Assembly (NCBI GenBank): GCA_026874595.1 | Contig: CM049311.1 | Location: forward strand, 16,335,676-16,399,675 | Length of the DNA: 64,000 bases | Reading direction: 5' to 3' | DNA from: Sipunculus nudus | Lineage: Eukaryota; Annelida; Sipuncula; Golfingiida; Sipunculidae | Shown here: positions 24,079 through 37,699 of the stretch, one piece after another | How the letters are laid out: each line of letters starts with the position of its first letter | Position numbering within the stretch: the stretch's first letter is position 1 | The notes under the pieces: generated by a model | What the model was told of the DNA's origin: nothing | Seen by the model: the letters and a program-made list of their open reading frames with translations, nothing else | Database searches by the model: none | Position numbers and translations under genes: made by a program

Positions 24079-27000
24079 CGAAAATATTGTCTGTATACCA
24101 TGTTACAATTCTATTCAAGATATTTCAATGGTGATCATCTATAAGATATAAAAGTATGTAATTAATTCACACGTGAGCTTTCGGTTCTTTGGCCATTTGA
24201 TTTCATATTCTTGTTTCATATTCTCTTTTCCACTTTCAGGTTTTGCAGTAAAGCAAGGTATGCGTTTTACTATATTCTATTATTAATTACGACCATTGTT
24301 TTTGTTATTATGAATCACTGTTCATTACCGAGACAAGTTGTCGGAAATGCATATAAGATCTTGTCCTTTTCTTTAACCACCTATTTTTACACCTGTTTTT
24401 TTTATCTTCTTCATGAACTAAATACGGAATTCCCACAATTGTTTTAAAATGTGTATCTAAATAAAATACTGAACTGTAAAAGGCCAGAAATGCCGGACAA
24501 GATCTAGGATCGAAGTCATCTCATGAAATTTGTCGAGAATTATGAAACTTTTCAAATCTCAGTATCTCGTTTAAAAAACAATTATATCCACAATGAAAAA
24601 TAATAATTATCAGGATATTTATCATATTTTGAATCAGCGCTGCAATACGAACGTGGGTGCTTCTCAAATATTACATTTATTATTCTAGCGGACTGTCTTG
24701 AAATCAGCACAAGCCTGTGTGAGAAGATGTCAGTTCACCTGCTGGAAGCTGTGAGTATAGATAGCTTATATTAGCATTTTATCACATCATTTTAAATACT
24801 AAGCATGTCCAGTCACTATTTTACATTAATTTTTATTAATTTACAGTCAGCATTAGCTTTATAAAATGTTTTATTACATGATGCTGGTCTTTCTTTTTCC
24901 TTGTGAGGTGCATAACAAAATATACAAGTTGAACCAAACCGTGGTTTTTAGCTCAGGTGACTGAAAGTCATCTAGGCTATAGCGATCACACTTTGTCCGT
25001 CGTCCGGCCACCCGGCCGTCCGGTCGTACAACAGCTACCATATTAACTTTATTTTCAGTAAAATGATACATTGTGAGACTATACCTACATCGTGAGACTA
25101 GCCTTGCAAGTCGGGTTGTATAAATAGGTACAAATCGACTCTCTTGGCCTGTTTGGGGTACCAGTCTCATAATGCTACTGACGATATTTTTGTGTTTGGA
25201 CCAATTTGTCCGTCTCAAAAACTGATGAACAAGATTAGACTGCATTGCCACCTGGTGGCTAAGACCGATACCATGCTGGCTTAAAATTGGCGGGAAAATT
25301 TTTCGGCGTCACACAAGTCTATGAACCATTTCTGCCTGAGGTGTATATCGATACCATGCTTGCCGGGAATTGATGGGAAACATTTTCCGACGTCTCACAT
25401 GTCTCAAACATTCACTCTTTTCGGTAAGCTTTATGTTTTTGAAAAATAAATGGATTTTATTAAGAAATCAAAGTTTTTTTTACGACATGTCGCACTTGCT
25501 CAACTCGAATTGGCGAGATACATTTTTCTGCGTCTCACAAGGCTATGGAACATTTCTGCCGGAGGTATATATCCCTCCAACCGCTTAAAAAATCACTCTT
25601 TGCGGGAAGCTGTATGTTTTTGGCGAAAAAAATGACTTTATATATGATTATCAAAAAGGATCATCAACGAATCAGTTACATTCATTTTGAATCAAAGCGG
25701 AGTATTACGACATGTCGCACTTGCCCAACAACCTTGATTTATTACGGCATCCTCTCGCAAGGAGGAATAATTTGTGTTTATAAAGGTAAGATAGTAATAA
25801 GAATTCACGTATGTTAAACTCATTGATATAATTATCAGTACTGTAATATCTGAAACATGAAAACTCGGTATTGTTGTCAGAACATATATGTGTGTGTGTG
25901 TGTAATATGTATAACTGAAGCATCATGGAGATTAAAAATGTTAGCTTGCATTATTGTTTACCGCATGATATAAATGAACAGGAGCGGACTCTGATATACA
26001 AAAAAAAAAGCTTCTGAGAATTTTAGTGACAGCGCGTATGGTACAGATGGCCTATTTGTAAAATTAAAATTGGCACACAGACGCCCATCTGGGCCTGTGT
26101 TCATTCCAACATGTTTGTTCATGCATGCCAGTTGCCGGCATCAACGTAAATACACACTGTGTTCACATCCGGAGCGACGTGGGGGCCGGGGGGGGGGGGG
26201 GGGGGGGGCAGATACCTGTAAACGTGACGATCGTCGGCTCACTGGTTCTGTATCGTTTCTCTTTTAGCGGTACTCCAGTGAACTTTCAATCCATGGGAAA
26301 GTATGCAGCACCGTCAGCGGTATAGGTTTTAACTAAATATGGGATGAATGTCGCCGCTGTTCCTACAGTACAGAGGAGAAAATCCTAGGCCGACCATATA
26401 TAGAGAGAGAGGAGAGGGCTGTCAGGAGAACCAATGCACGCTTTTTTATACAATTTTAGCTGTTGGTGCATCAAGAGGCATCCTATATCTAGCTCTCAGT
26501 CACACTTAGCTGGTGTAAACTTGGTTCTGTATCTTACATGCCATCCTACGTACACACTTGAGTCTAAAAAGAACTGAATGTTTGTAATAGTAACATTGAT
26601 TTGTCAGAAACATGATTGTTCATGAAAAAAAACAAGAAAAATATAAGGAACGAGGGTGTATATGCCGGAAAGTATAAGAAATTATAGGGAAATACATATA
26701 ATATATTTCGTTTTTTTTTTTGTCATGTTTGTTCCTACGTATCAGCTACTGCTGTGGAAAACATCTGTGTCCACCTTTCCAATGGATTGGTGAAAAATGC
26801 CCTTCCGTGCACGTGCAGGGCTTCCGCTTGATGGGACTTGGTCAAGCCGAATTAAAAAAAAGCACATATGAAAAATTGCTTGCTGTTTTATTTGTAAACC
26901 TATAATTAGTTAAAAAAAAATAAAAAAAGGACTTCTCAAGGATTTGGAATCATTAATTTCAAGAAATATTTCCATGTATACCCTAACGCGTTATTAATTC

Positions 27001-27784
27001 GGAATTCCAACCTAGGCAGTGGCTGATCCAGAGGGGGGTGCTCTATATTACACATATAGTATTTTATATATATATATATTTATAAAATACGTTTGATCTG
27101 GCGCATGTCCAAGCAGATTAAAAAAAAATTAAGATGCACCTATGAAACTCGTTTGCTGTATAATTTGTAAACCTGTTATTGGTTTGAAGTATCAGAAACG
27201 GCACTTCTCAAGGATTCGGAAGCATATATATTTAAAGCTATATATTTCCATGTACACGCGCCTATAAATGCATATTTGAGTGAAAAAATAGCTGTTTTCA
27301 AGTGCGCGTATATGTATGGACTGGCAGGATAATAAACTATTGTAAAACCTCGCAAAAATGACCACCAGCGGGACTGAGATAAAGTGGTCGAATTTCCGAC
27401 GGGGTAGGCTAAGTGAGGTTTGACCATCAAGGAAACTTATCGTACAATTTTATTTATTAATACTGAAAATAGAAAACGTAAAAAAATAAAGATTCATATT
27501 CAAGCACATCTCAAAGCAAAAAAAAAAACCTGTTATCCAGCAATATATACAGTGAATCTATGTACAATCATGGATGTTTATACTTAATAAATTATAAACA
27601 TTAACTCAGCCAAACGGATTCATCTACATTCTTTGGGTATCTGCTAAAGTCTGTATTTTCTGAGAAACTGTTCAATATAAAGTTTTTATTAGTCTGATAT
27701 GAAATTCGATACACGATTAATAGTCTCTGCCTATAGCTGTAAATGTGCACATTTAAAAAGGCGTCACCCAGTACAATTTTACAT

Positions 27785-27839
<55 letters not shown>

Positions 27840-27907
27840 GGACTAAGGCAGCCGCATTGTTCGAATCCCACTGGCAGTGAACCAATTTTCTGTGTTTACC
27901 CTTTCCA

Positions 27908-27979
<72 letters not shown>

Positions 27980-29794
27980 CAGTGAAACCTATCTCAAGCG
28001 GACAGTCAAGGGACTCAATCATTTTGTCGTTAATAGTGAGGTGTCCTTATTAGGCAGGTTGACCTGAGATATTATAAATAAAGCTAACGAACAGCTGCAA
28101 GAACGTGTTTATTAGGGCTGTATCAATATATCGATATATCGATACGAATCGATACACGACGTCGATACGATTACCGAAATGCGTTGCATTCTGTATTGGT
28201 CATATCGATTGCTTGCTAATTTATAGCATTCTAACTCTAACTTTACATATAACCATGACGATTTATAAATCTAAATGCACTACAGCCTATATATTTGTTG
28301 CTTTGGCTTTTAAGACTCGTTAATAAATGTATATACGCATGCACGTCAGTACTTCCATGACAAGCATGCGCAAGTGAGCGATAATAGGAGAATAATAATG
28401 TTTATCTTTATTAATGAAATCGATATTCACATCACATATTGCTACTAGGAACATGGTACATTCATGTATATATCCTCTCTTTATATATGTCATTTAATTT
28501 CTATTTTTTTTATTAACGCAGCCGGTCATAGGTTACTCGGAACACCCGCGTTCGACATCAGATGTCAAATAAATGGTTAAAGCATTGGGACATATCCTGT
28601 ACAAACAAGAGAGTGACTAATGGGATTCATATTCACAGAATTATACAAAACTGTGAAATTACATGACATAAAAAACAGCCAATGATCTTCCCCACCAAAT
28701 GCAATAAAATATATTTGTGCGGGGGGGGGGGGGGGGGGGGGGCGCCAGAGCTTAAAGTAGATCGAGATTTTGCTAGTCTTGATTAGAGAGATTTTTATAA
28801 TTAAAAGCAACTGGTTTGTTTATTTATTTAATATCAAGCTTAAGCTGCTTAAGTGCATGGCATACTAAATATGCTGTATGTTAAAATAAAAAAAAAAAAC
28901 ATATAAAAACAAGAAACAGAGCTTTTATTAAGAAATGATATACAAAGAACAATGAAACGTATCGTCAATACGTATCGGTATCGAATTAACTGTATCGCAA
29001 TACGTATTGTACCGGAAGTGGCGTACCGATACCCAGCCCTAGTGTTTATTGTATTATATCAGATTTCTTGTATATGTACAGCATATTCATGCACACATCA
29101 TGCATTCAATAATCATACAGAAACTGTGATTATTTTTACTTATCTCAAGTAATGAACAATATCAGGAGAACAGTCTATGAAGACATTCGTAAAAACAATG
29201 TTCATATACTCGCGAACGGTCTTTTTCGCTGATTCACTCAGTCGACTAAGCTTGGCTTTCTCAGAGATGGTAAGCTCCCCCCTAATAGTATGCGTGGTGC
29301 CACCTGCCGACATTGCCTAAAACTATCCTGGTTCAGCTGTCTCATGTGATAATCTCAAAGATTATGACGACGTTGACCATGCGAGTATTGTAATGGCTAC
29401 GAACCTGGGAAAATTCGTTTTTTATTGGTGAATGTAGCTTTAGGCTTAATTAAACATTTTAGATGGTGGTTGTTTGGTTTGATTTGCTTTAATGTTGAAG
29501 GCACGAGAGATTAAACGAAACTCGAGGAGCTTGTGTACAGCGGCACGCTACAAACAACTACTGAGCTAGCACATGTTTGACACTGAGCATATCAATTTGA
29601 GATAATTTAGCCAAACTAATAAATTAATATCAAACAGCCTGCTACAATAGTGTGGGTAGGTCTACAGTTAGATATTGCGTGTTGAGACCATTTACGCATA
29701 AGTAATCGGCAGCCGTTTAATCAATTTATTGACCCCGCGGTAGATCGAATAATATGCAATTTCGCAACGTGTGAATAATATATATTTATATTCA

Positions 29795-29841
<47 letters not shown>

Positions 29842-32800
29842 TTAAATTGAAAAAAAATGGGAAAAAAATGATTGGACGTCAATAAGTTCCTCCAAGCAGA
29901 AGGTTCCTTTCATTAGGTGGTAAACAGTGTTTATTTATACGCATCCATCATTTGTTTCATCCGCTTCTTTGTAAAGAGAGGTACGGCAAGTTTGAAAACC
30001 GGGGCGCAGTTGAATGTCACTTGATTTTTTTTTCAGCACGCGAGAAGAGCAGTATATGAAATCAGTAAATAAAGTAACGTATTGAAACATATATATCTAT
30101 GAAACAAAATTTATTTGGCAATAAAAGGTACATGCACATGCATAAATAATATTATGCATATCACAATCTGATACATCGAGGTTAGAACTATATTTTAAAT
30201 TATATACTATAAATTTACCAGAGGCATGTCAGCGAGTTTAGAGAGGACAACTAAGATCTATTATATGGCCGCAATCGAATACCTCGCTGCGCACTGGGAG
30301 TCTCGCTGATTGTAGGGACTGAGAGCCATAATTAGTTAAGCAGCTCTCACACTATCACGAGTTGGAAGCCGAGTAATCCCGAGTTTGGACTCGGGATTAC
30401 TCGGTCAGAAATCGGGTTACACTCGGCTACATGCTCGGGAAAACTCTGCACAAGTCGGTGTCACTCGGTGAGCTCGTGGAGCTCGGAAAAAAATTTTGAA
30501 CATGTTCAAAAATTTCATCCCGAGTTAAGAGATCGGGGTGAATCGTTGGACCCTCGGATGGAGCTCGGGTAGCTCGAAGTTACTCGGGACTCACTCGGCA
30601 CAGATCAACGTTGCTCACGATTTGGAATAACAAACCGAGCTATCCCGAGCTCAGGCCGAGTAACGCCCGTGATGTACGGAGTCACACCGAGTATTTCCGA
30701 GTTGCGTATGAATGAAAGCCGACATCAGTACGAGTTTTCTGCGAGTCAGCGTCTTAAAGCGGTTCTCACACTTTCACGAGTCAAAAGCCGATAGGCGACG
30801 AGTACCGCGGAGTTCAGACTCGGTGTCACTCGGCAAAGTTTTTTCCTCGAGTTTAATAACTAATGTTTTGCAAGGTATGTATAACGATATCACCCGAGTC
30901 ATATACGAGCGCTGTACGACTGTCATACGAGGTACGCCCAGATGCTACAGAGTTAACACCGAGTTGTACCGAGTATTGTCCGAATATTGCTGATTACTAT
31001 AATAGTCTATCCGACCCTTGTACGAGTTGTTTCGAGTTTCAAGGAATATCTTATGAGTTTACATTAGTTCCGTACGAGGTTTCCCGGACTTCTTCCGATC
31101 CTGACCTCTTTCAGGAGCTACTAAATCGTGTTGGACCGAGGATCGAGGAACAGGACACCTTCATGCGCAAAGCCCTTGAACCAGGATAACGGCTTGCGTT
31201 GACGTTACGTTACCTGGCAACTGGTGATTCTTACAAGAGTCTTGAATACGCCGTGTGTCGAACAATGCCATTTCTACTATCGTCCCAGAGACTTGCGAAG
31301 CCATCATAGCTGAGTTAGCGGAGGAGGTTCTCCATTGTCCAAAGTCACCTGAAGAGTGGATGGTGGTGAGCAAAAACTTTTCCCGGCGGTGGAACTTCCA
31401 CAACACTATTGGTACCTCGAATGGGAAACACATCGCGATTCGCTGCCCACCAAATGTAGGCTCTGTATGCAAGAATTACAAGGCCTTCCATTCGATTGTG
31501 ATTCTTGCCTTGGTAGAAACAGAGTACAGTACTATGTCGACGAGGGTGCCAACGGAAGGTGCTCAGACGGAGGGATCTTTGTCGAGTGCAGCCTGCGGAA
31601 AGCTATGGAATCGGGAAGAGCGGGTCTTCCTCCTCCGGTTCCCTTACCAAAGGATGGCCGACCTATACCCTACTTCATCGTTGCAGATGACGCCTTCGCC
31701 TTAAGGGACTGGCTCATGAAACCCTATCCCCACCGTCTAAAGACCGATGAAGAACGAATATTTAACTACAGGCTGTCTCGCGCCAGGCGTGTGGTAGAGA
31801 ATGCCTTTGGTATTCTGGCACACCGGTTTCGCTGTCTTTTGGGAACCTTGACACCGGGCACTGTTAGAGTAGAATCCATTGTGCTAGCTTGCTGTGTGTT
31901 ACATAATCTGATGAGGCTGAGGTATCCTCGGTTACAAAACACATACCTGGACCGTGAGGATCCAGAGAAACACAGCTTTTCCCAAGGAGCCTGGAGAGAT
32001 GCTGGTGATCTGGCTCGACTGGAGGTCATGAGAGGGAACAACGCTACAAAGGCGGCCAAGGCACAGCGGGACTATCTGAAGAGCTACTACAACTCCGATG
32101 TCGGCAGTGTCCCCTGGCAGCATATTATGGTTTAAGTTGTTTCTTCTGCATAGCTTTTTATAATCAATGAACCTTAATTATTTGGTATCAAACATTGTGG
32201 ACTTGGTATACATTTCCCAAATAATCTTGTAAGTCATGTTTCTTGTCATTTATGATTCTGATTTTTATTACATTGATTTTTATTTATATGTTACTATCAG
32301 ACTCATAATTATATATATTGTATAATTGTTAAATTTGATACTCCCTGAAAATGCTACAGCCCTGCTGGGATATCCTGGTTACATATATTTGAAATAAATC
32401 AATAAATATCATTTCACTCTTTTTCTTTTTTTTAATGAACAGACACACATGAAAACATATTTTAAAACCGTTTAATTATCAAATTGAAATCCTTACAAAT
32501 ATAAAATACAGAACAAAATTAAAAAAGGATGAACATTTTAACAACTGATTTACTCTCTAATAACATCAGTGCATCTGTGGTTAAAGAGAGCAATTAAAAA
32601 AAAACACTTGCTAGCGTCTATTTGGTTTTTCGGACTACATCTGCGGGTTCAGTGACTGAAAGCGTCTCCACATATGCTGTGAGCAATTGACATTACACCT
32701 GATGTGGTCTGTGCTGTCGATGGAGCTTCTGCTATGGTTAATGTTTCGGTTGTCGTTGTAGTCGAGGTAGTCCTGGGCGGCGACATTGGCGACAATTGAG

Positions 32801-35800
32801 GTTTGTTAAGTATTTGAAGCCCAGGAGTTAGCGGGGCCATCATCGATGAATAAGGTGACGCGTTTGAAAATGAACTGGAAAGTTCGGCGAAGGTGGCATG
32901 AAAGTGTGTTGACCAAACAAAGTGGACGGAGACGTTGTGGTTGATGCTCGTGGGTGCAGAAACTGCTGGTAATTGCTTGATAGAGATATCTACGGGGGTA
33001 AGAAGCTGGAGTTTGGATGGAGACTGACGAAGCGGGCTGGTATTAGAAGGAAAACGTAGGCTGATGGGGTGTTGAAAAAACAGGCTGGACTGCAATTGAT
33101 GGCTGAGTAGCACGCACTATGTAGGACTTTACAAGATTCATGCTGTCGACCGTGAAGTCAAACCAGTGTTCCGGCTTGATTTTGCGCAGCTGGGTGGAGT
33201 AGTATTTTGTGTACATCTCTACTTGTTCTTAATGAGCAGTCATGGGTGCCATTTTAGCTGTAGATACAGCGTGTAATTCTCGTACTTTGCTGACATGTTG
33301 CAGCAGCTGACCCATATGAATATGATTATATTTTGGCACGAAGCGTTTAAAAAGTCCATGCACATACACGAAGCGAATCCGTGCCTGTGTGTCAACAAAC
33401 TGATAAAGAATGCACGAGAAAACTTCGACAAGGGGGTCATGGGTTCATTTATTAATTACAATCACTCACTTGGCATAACTAGAAGCCTTCTCATATGCCC
33501 TCTTTCAAATTTCTAGATTCTTCCTTTGTTTTAATATTTTAATGTGAAATACAAATCAATACTCACTTTAGCAGTACTACGGCCCCGACAGCGCACAATA
33601 TGTTCATCTTAGAAACGGAGGGTGTTCAGTATCCAGCTGTCCCTCTACGTTTGGTCCGGCTCATTTCCCCCTTTTCCTGTTTTCGGGTGCGTGAGCCTCC
33701 CGTACTGGGTCCTCATGGGCTCTATGAAGGTTTTCAACTGAGGAAATGTTAAAATACAATGAAAAAAATACAGTAAAAATCAAATACATACCATATACAG
33801 TTTAAACACGGGAATTTTACTCACCAGTACACTCTGGCTGGAATTCCGCTGCCTTATTTTCATAAAGACGAGCCTTCATATTGATATCTTTGTAGGTCTT
33901 CAGCCTTCTGTTGTACAGACATCGTTGTCTTTGTACCACCCCCCTATTTGTTTTTCTTGTTCCTCGGTGAACAGGTACGTTGCATGTTTCCTCCCCCTCT
34001 TGGTCTCCATTTGTGTTGGAGGAACTGTTGGTGCAGGGTACTCTCGTCTCAACAGGCTCCGGATTCTGCTCCAGGACCTCCTTCTCTGGAGGGGGTGGTT
34101 GACTCTTCTTTGAAGCCCCGTTGCCCCTCATTTTTCTGGTTCGTTTGCCTCTAATGTCGAACATTTTACTTTCTACGCCGAGCTTTTCCCTATATCCGGT
34201 AAGTCACGTGATTGGAACAACGCCGGAAAAATTAGGCGCACCTGGGGTAACACCTTACATACACCTGACATACACTCGGCACAACTCCTTGTGTACTCGG
34301 AAATAAATCGTCGAAGCTCGGTGTAACTCTTGCTGAGCGCGCCTCAATAACATTATGTTTCACGGGCCCACTTTGAAGAGGTTTGCGCTGGAACGGAGTA
34401 CCAAAATGCAAATAGTAGGCCCACATCTAGCCATGACAACATGATACTCAGGCTTCTGAAATTAACTGATGGTCCTGGATCGTCTTCAATTCAGCAAAAA
34501 TCGACATTTGGGTGACATGCAGTCGCTAGCCTACACCTGCTTACAGCTTGTGACCAGGAAATTGGATGGTCTGCATTCTGAGGCCTCTCACTGTAAGGCT
34601 AACGGACTCAATTTACGGCAAGGCCTGATATAATATTGTATATCGAGTCCGAATTAATCAGGCTAGCAGAAAGTGGTTTTGAGTCGCATTTTTAATGTTG
34701 CATTGAGTACATATAAACAAGGCATATGAATTAATCTAAAGATCCTAAGGCAATTTCTATTTAAATCACACACATATATACCTTCAGCATTCCAACGCCA
34801 GATCTACTGTACAAATTAAAGCATGCGCGTATATTCCAGGGGTGTAAGCCTACATTGATTTTGGTTAAGTTTGCTGCTTTTCTGGGTCATTTCCTTATAA
34901 CTATTACTTGTCTGACATTTTCCTAACTTTTTTTTCACTATATGGTCCATCTCTTTATTAATTACTAATATTTTAGATAGGTAGGCAAGAAGCCCCCGTG
35001 GTTATAAGGCGCTATTCCTTGGTCCCCGAGTATGCAATTCGTATGCAGTTGTTCTGCCGCTCGCCTGGTTAACCCATGTTTCTGAACTATGACAATGTTT
35101 TACATGCACGTGCACGTATGAACGAACGACTGATTAGTACACTTTTTAAAAAACAACCCATAAATCGGCCGAACTTTCAAAACCATTGTTATCATGGAAA
35201 GATACTTCTGAATGTATAAAAATCAGCTCTTTGTGTCCATTCAACGGAAAAATACTCCCTGTTAAAAGATTCATGTGGACATATGTTCCGCGCTAGAATT
35301 TAAAATCTTTACTTCCATTTTGACAAAGTAAAATTCCTTAACAGGCAATGGAGATGGGATTCAGGGGGGATAACAGGTCGCCTCCTGAAAGAGCGTGACA
35401 CGCGAAAATTGTTTTGCTGAATATTTGAAGAGGGATAGGATAAAGACATATCAATAGTACATTTCATTTTGGAGGTTATACGAATCACCACAATATATAT
35501 TTTCTTTTATACTATTATGACAAAGGACCATTCCTTTGTCCCCATGTGGAATCCAACCATTCGTATTTATTTGTTCTGTCACTCGCAGGTTGAACAAACA
35601 TATGTGACCCTCCAACCCCCAACCCCCACCCCAAGACCCCGCCACTACCGAACCCGAATGGTAATTAAGTTGTTGGGCTTCTTTTGGAAAAAAATAACTT
35701 CATAAAACACATGATTTGGTCGAACTTTTAAAACCATGGGTATCATGGAAAGATATATTTTAATGTATAAAAATCAACATACCTGTAACCTTTAAAAAAT

Positions 35801-36689
35801 TGTCAAACTGTGGTCATATCACTGGACTTAGTGCCAAGTGTTGACCAAACTAAAAAGCCCTCGCATTGAAAGCGGAGTCATGTGGTGGTCTTTGGAAAAA
35901 AAAACCTTTAATTCCTTTGAGAGTGAAAATTCCTTAAGAGGCGCTGGCCACGATCTTAACAGCCCAGTGAAATTCCTCGAGGCGCCTCCTGTAAAAGCGT
36001 CACAGGCGTGGAGGGCCTTGGGGATCAATGGGGATTAAAGTGGACCCTCGCGACCGCGTATTGCACGGAAATGCCTTTTGGGCAGGAGATGCGCGCAGGC
36101 CATGATCTTAATTGAAAAAAACTAGAAAAACCCAACTCCGTATTGATTATATAGATAGAAGATACAGAGATAGGTCAAATAGAGCGAAAGACGCCAGGGA
36201 AATGTCAGATAAGTAACAATAATAAGGAAATGACCCAGAGAAGTAACAAATTTAACCTAAATATACACCAGTCATTGTTGTAACCAGGCACATTCAATCT
36301 TTATGGCCCCTTCTTCCCACAGCTTTCGGCTGGGTTAGGAATTGTCAATGGGCTATAAAAAAGGTAAAGATTAAAATTAATTTAAACTATCATGGTTTAT
36401 AGATAATTGGTAAATTGTTATATTTTTTGTTACTAAACTTTAGACTCTGTGGTAAATGTAACTGCCCGATTGGTGTGGATTCTCCCAGATTGAGTATACT
36501 TGTACTTTGATCCTGGTTTGTATAAACAAATAAAGTATCCTATCAGTTTTATGCTCATTGTTTATACAATTTTTGTTGATACAATCTGTAAATGCTTAAG
36601 GACATATAATGTAAGAGTTCAACATGTTAAACAGCTTTATTTTTAAATAAATTCACTAAATATATATTATATGAAGTCAAATATATAAG

Positions 36690-36755
<66 letters not shown>

Positions 36756-37629
36756 AAATATACCAACATTGTAAGTGGGATTTTCCACACCCAGAACCGT
36801 TCTCGATGCACCACTGACCACATGTGTCTACTGAGAAAGAGTGTTGCGGGGGGGGGGATTAATTTGATATATCCAGGCTAATCCAACTGTTAGGACATGT
36901 CTGTATGTGATATTTTTTTGTGTTGCGGGAGTGCTTGTGGGGGGGGGGGGGGGGCAATATATTTAGTGAAGCTCGACTGTAAAGGGAAAATGAAATTGGT
37001 AATGTATACATGTACTTATTTGGAAATATTGTATTATATTAAAGGATAAAGTTGTTATTAGTTAAGAATATATTCTAACTCGCGTTAACCGTAGTACTGT
37101 ACGTAGGCTAAGTGAGTGTTTCTGTGGAAATTAATATTTAAATTTAGATTTTTTTGTGAATGAAAAGTATCAATTCTATAATAGTTTTTCAGAACTAGCT
37201 ATATTCGTTGTGATTAATGAATGGAGGTCTGCTCGGTGAAATGTGAAGGTGATTTTTCTCTGGCAGAACATGAAGTGGAGTCAATTATCAACTATTTTTA
37301 GATCAGCAGGGGCGGATTCAAGATTTTGAAAAGGGGAGGGTAACACAGGAAGACTGAGAGAAAACCTCAAAGAAACGCCTGAAACGAAAACAGTTCTTAC
37401 TTAATTTTCCTTCTTGAATGGAGGGTGAATGTTCGACCTAAGCAAATTAAAAAAAAAGAAAAAAAAAAAAAAAAACAGAACCGTCCATTTATACAACTTT
37501 TAACAAAATCCCAACCCCTTACATTCGAGTTATGGTGAGTCATATAGGAGTGCAATAGGCCTACAGGTTACTGGTATAATTCAATTTTTATGTGTGTGTT
37601 CCGTACACACACACACACACACACACATA

Positions 37630-37699
<70 letters not shown>

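Noticed and set aside
27340-27430. AAACCTCGCAAAAATGACC...GTGAGGTTTGAC as a small TIR element
   Set aside because: The inverted match is short and no TA or other target duplication is clear.
27699-28067. 122-codon frame with long Tyr-Ile runs
   Set aside because: The Tyr-Ile runs are translated TA microsatellites and the middle part is the SINE tail.
30863-31080. Open sequence upstream of the Harbinger transposase motifs as coding N-terminus
   Set aside because: It is made of the CGAGT-rich subterminal repeat; only residues from about 31080 resemble transposase.
34990-35060. tRNA-like head (GTGGTTATAAGGCGC)
   Set aside because: No B box at the proper distance, so a SINE or tRNA call is not supported.
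37310-37330. GGGGCGGATTCAAG and similar GTGGCTGATCCAGAGG at 27018 as transposon ends
   Set aside because: They resemble a widespread terminal sequence, but neither has a partner end in the window.
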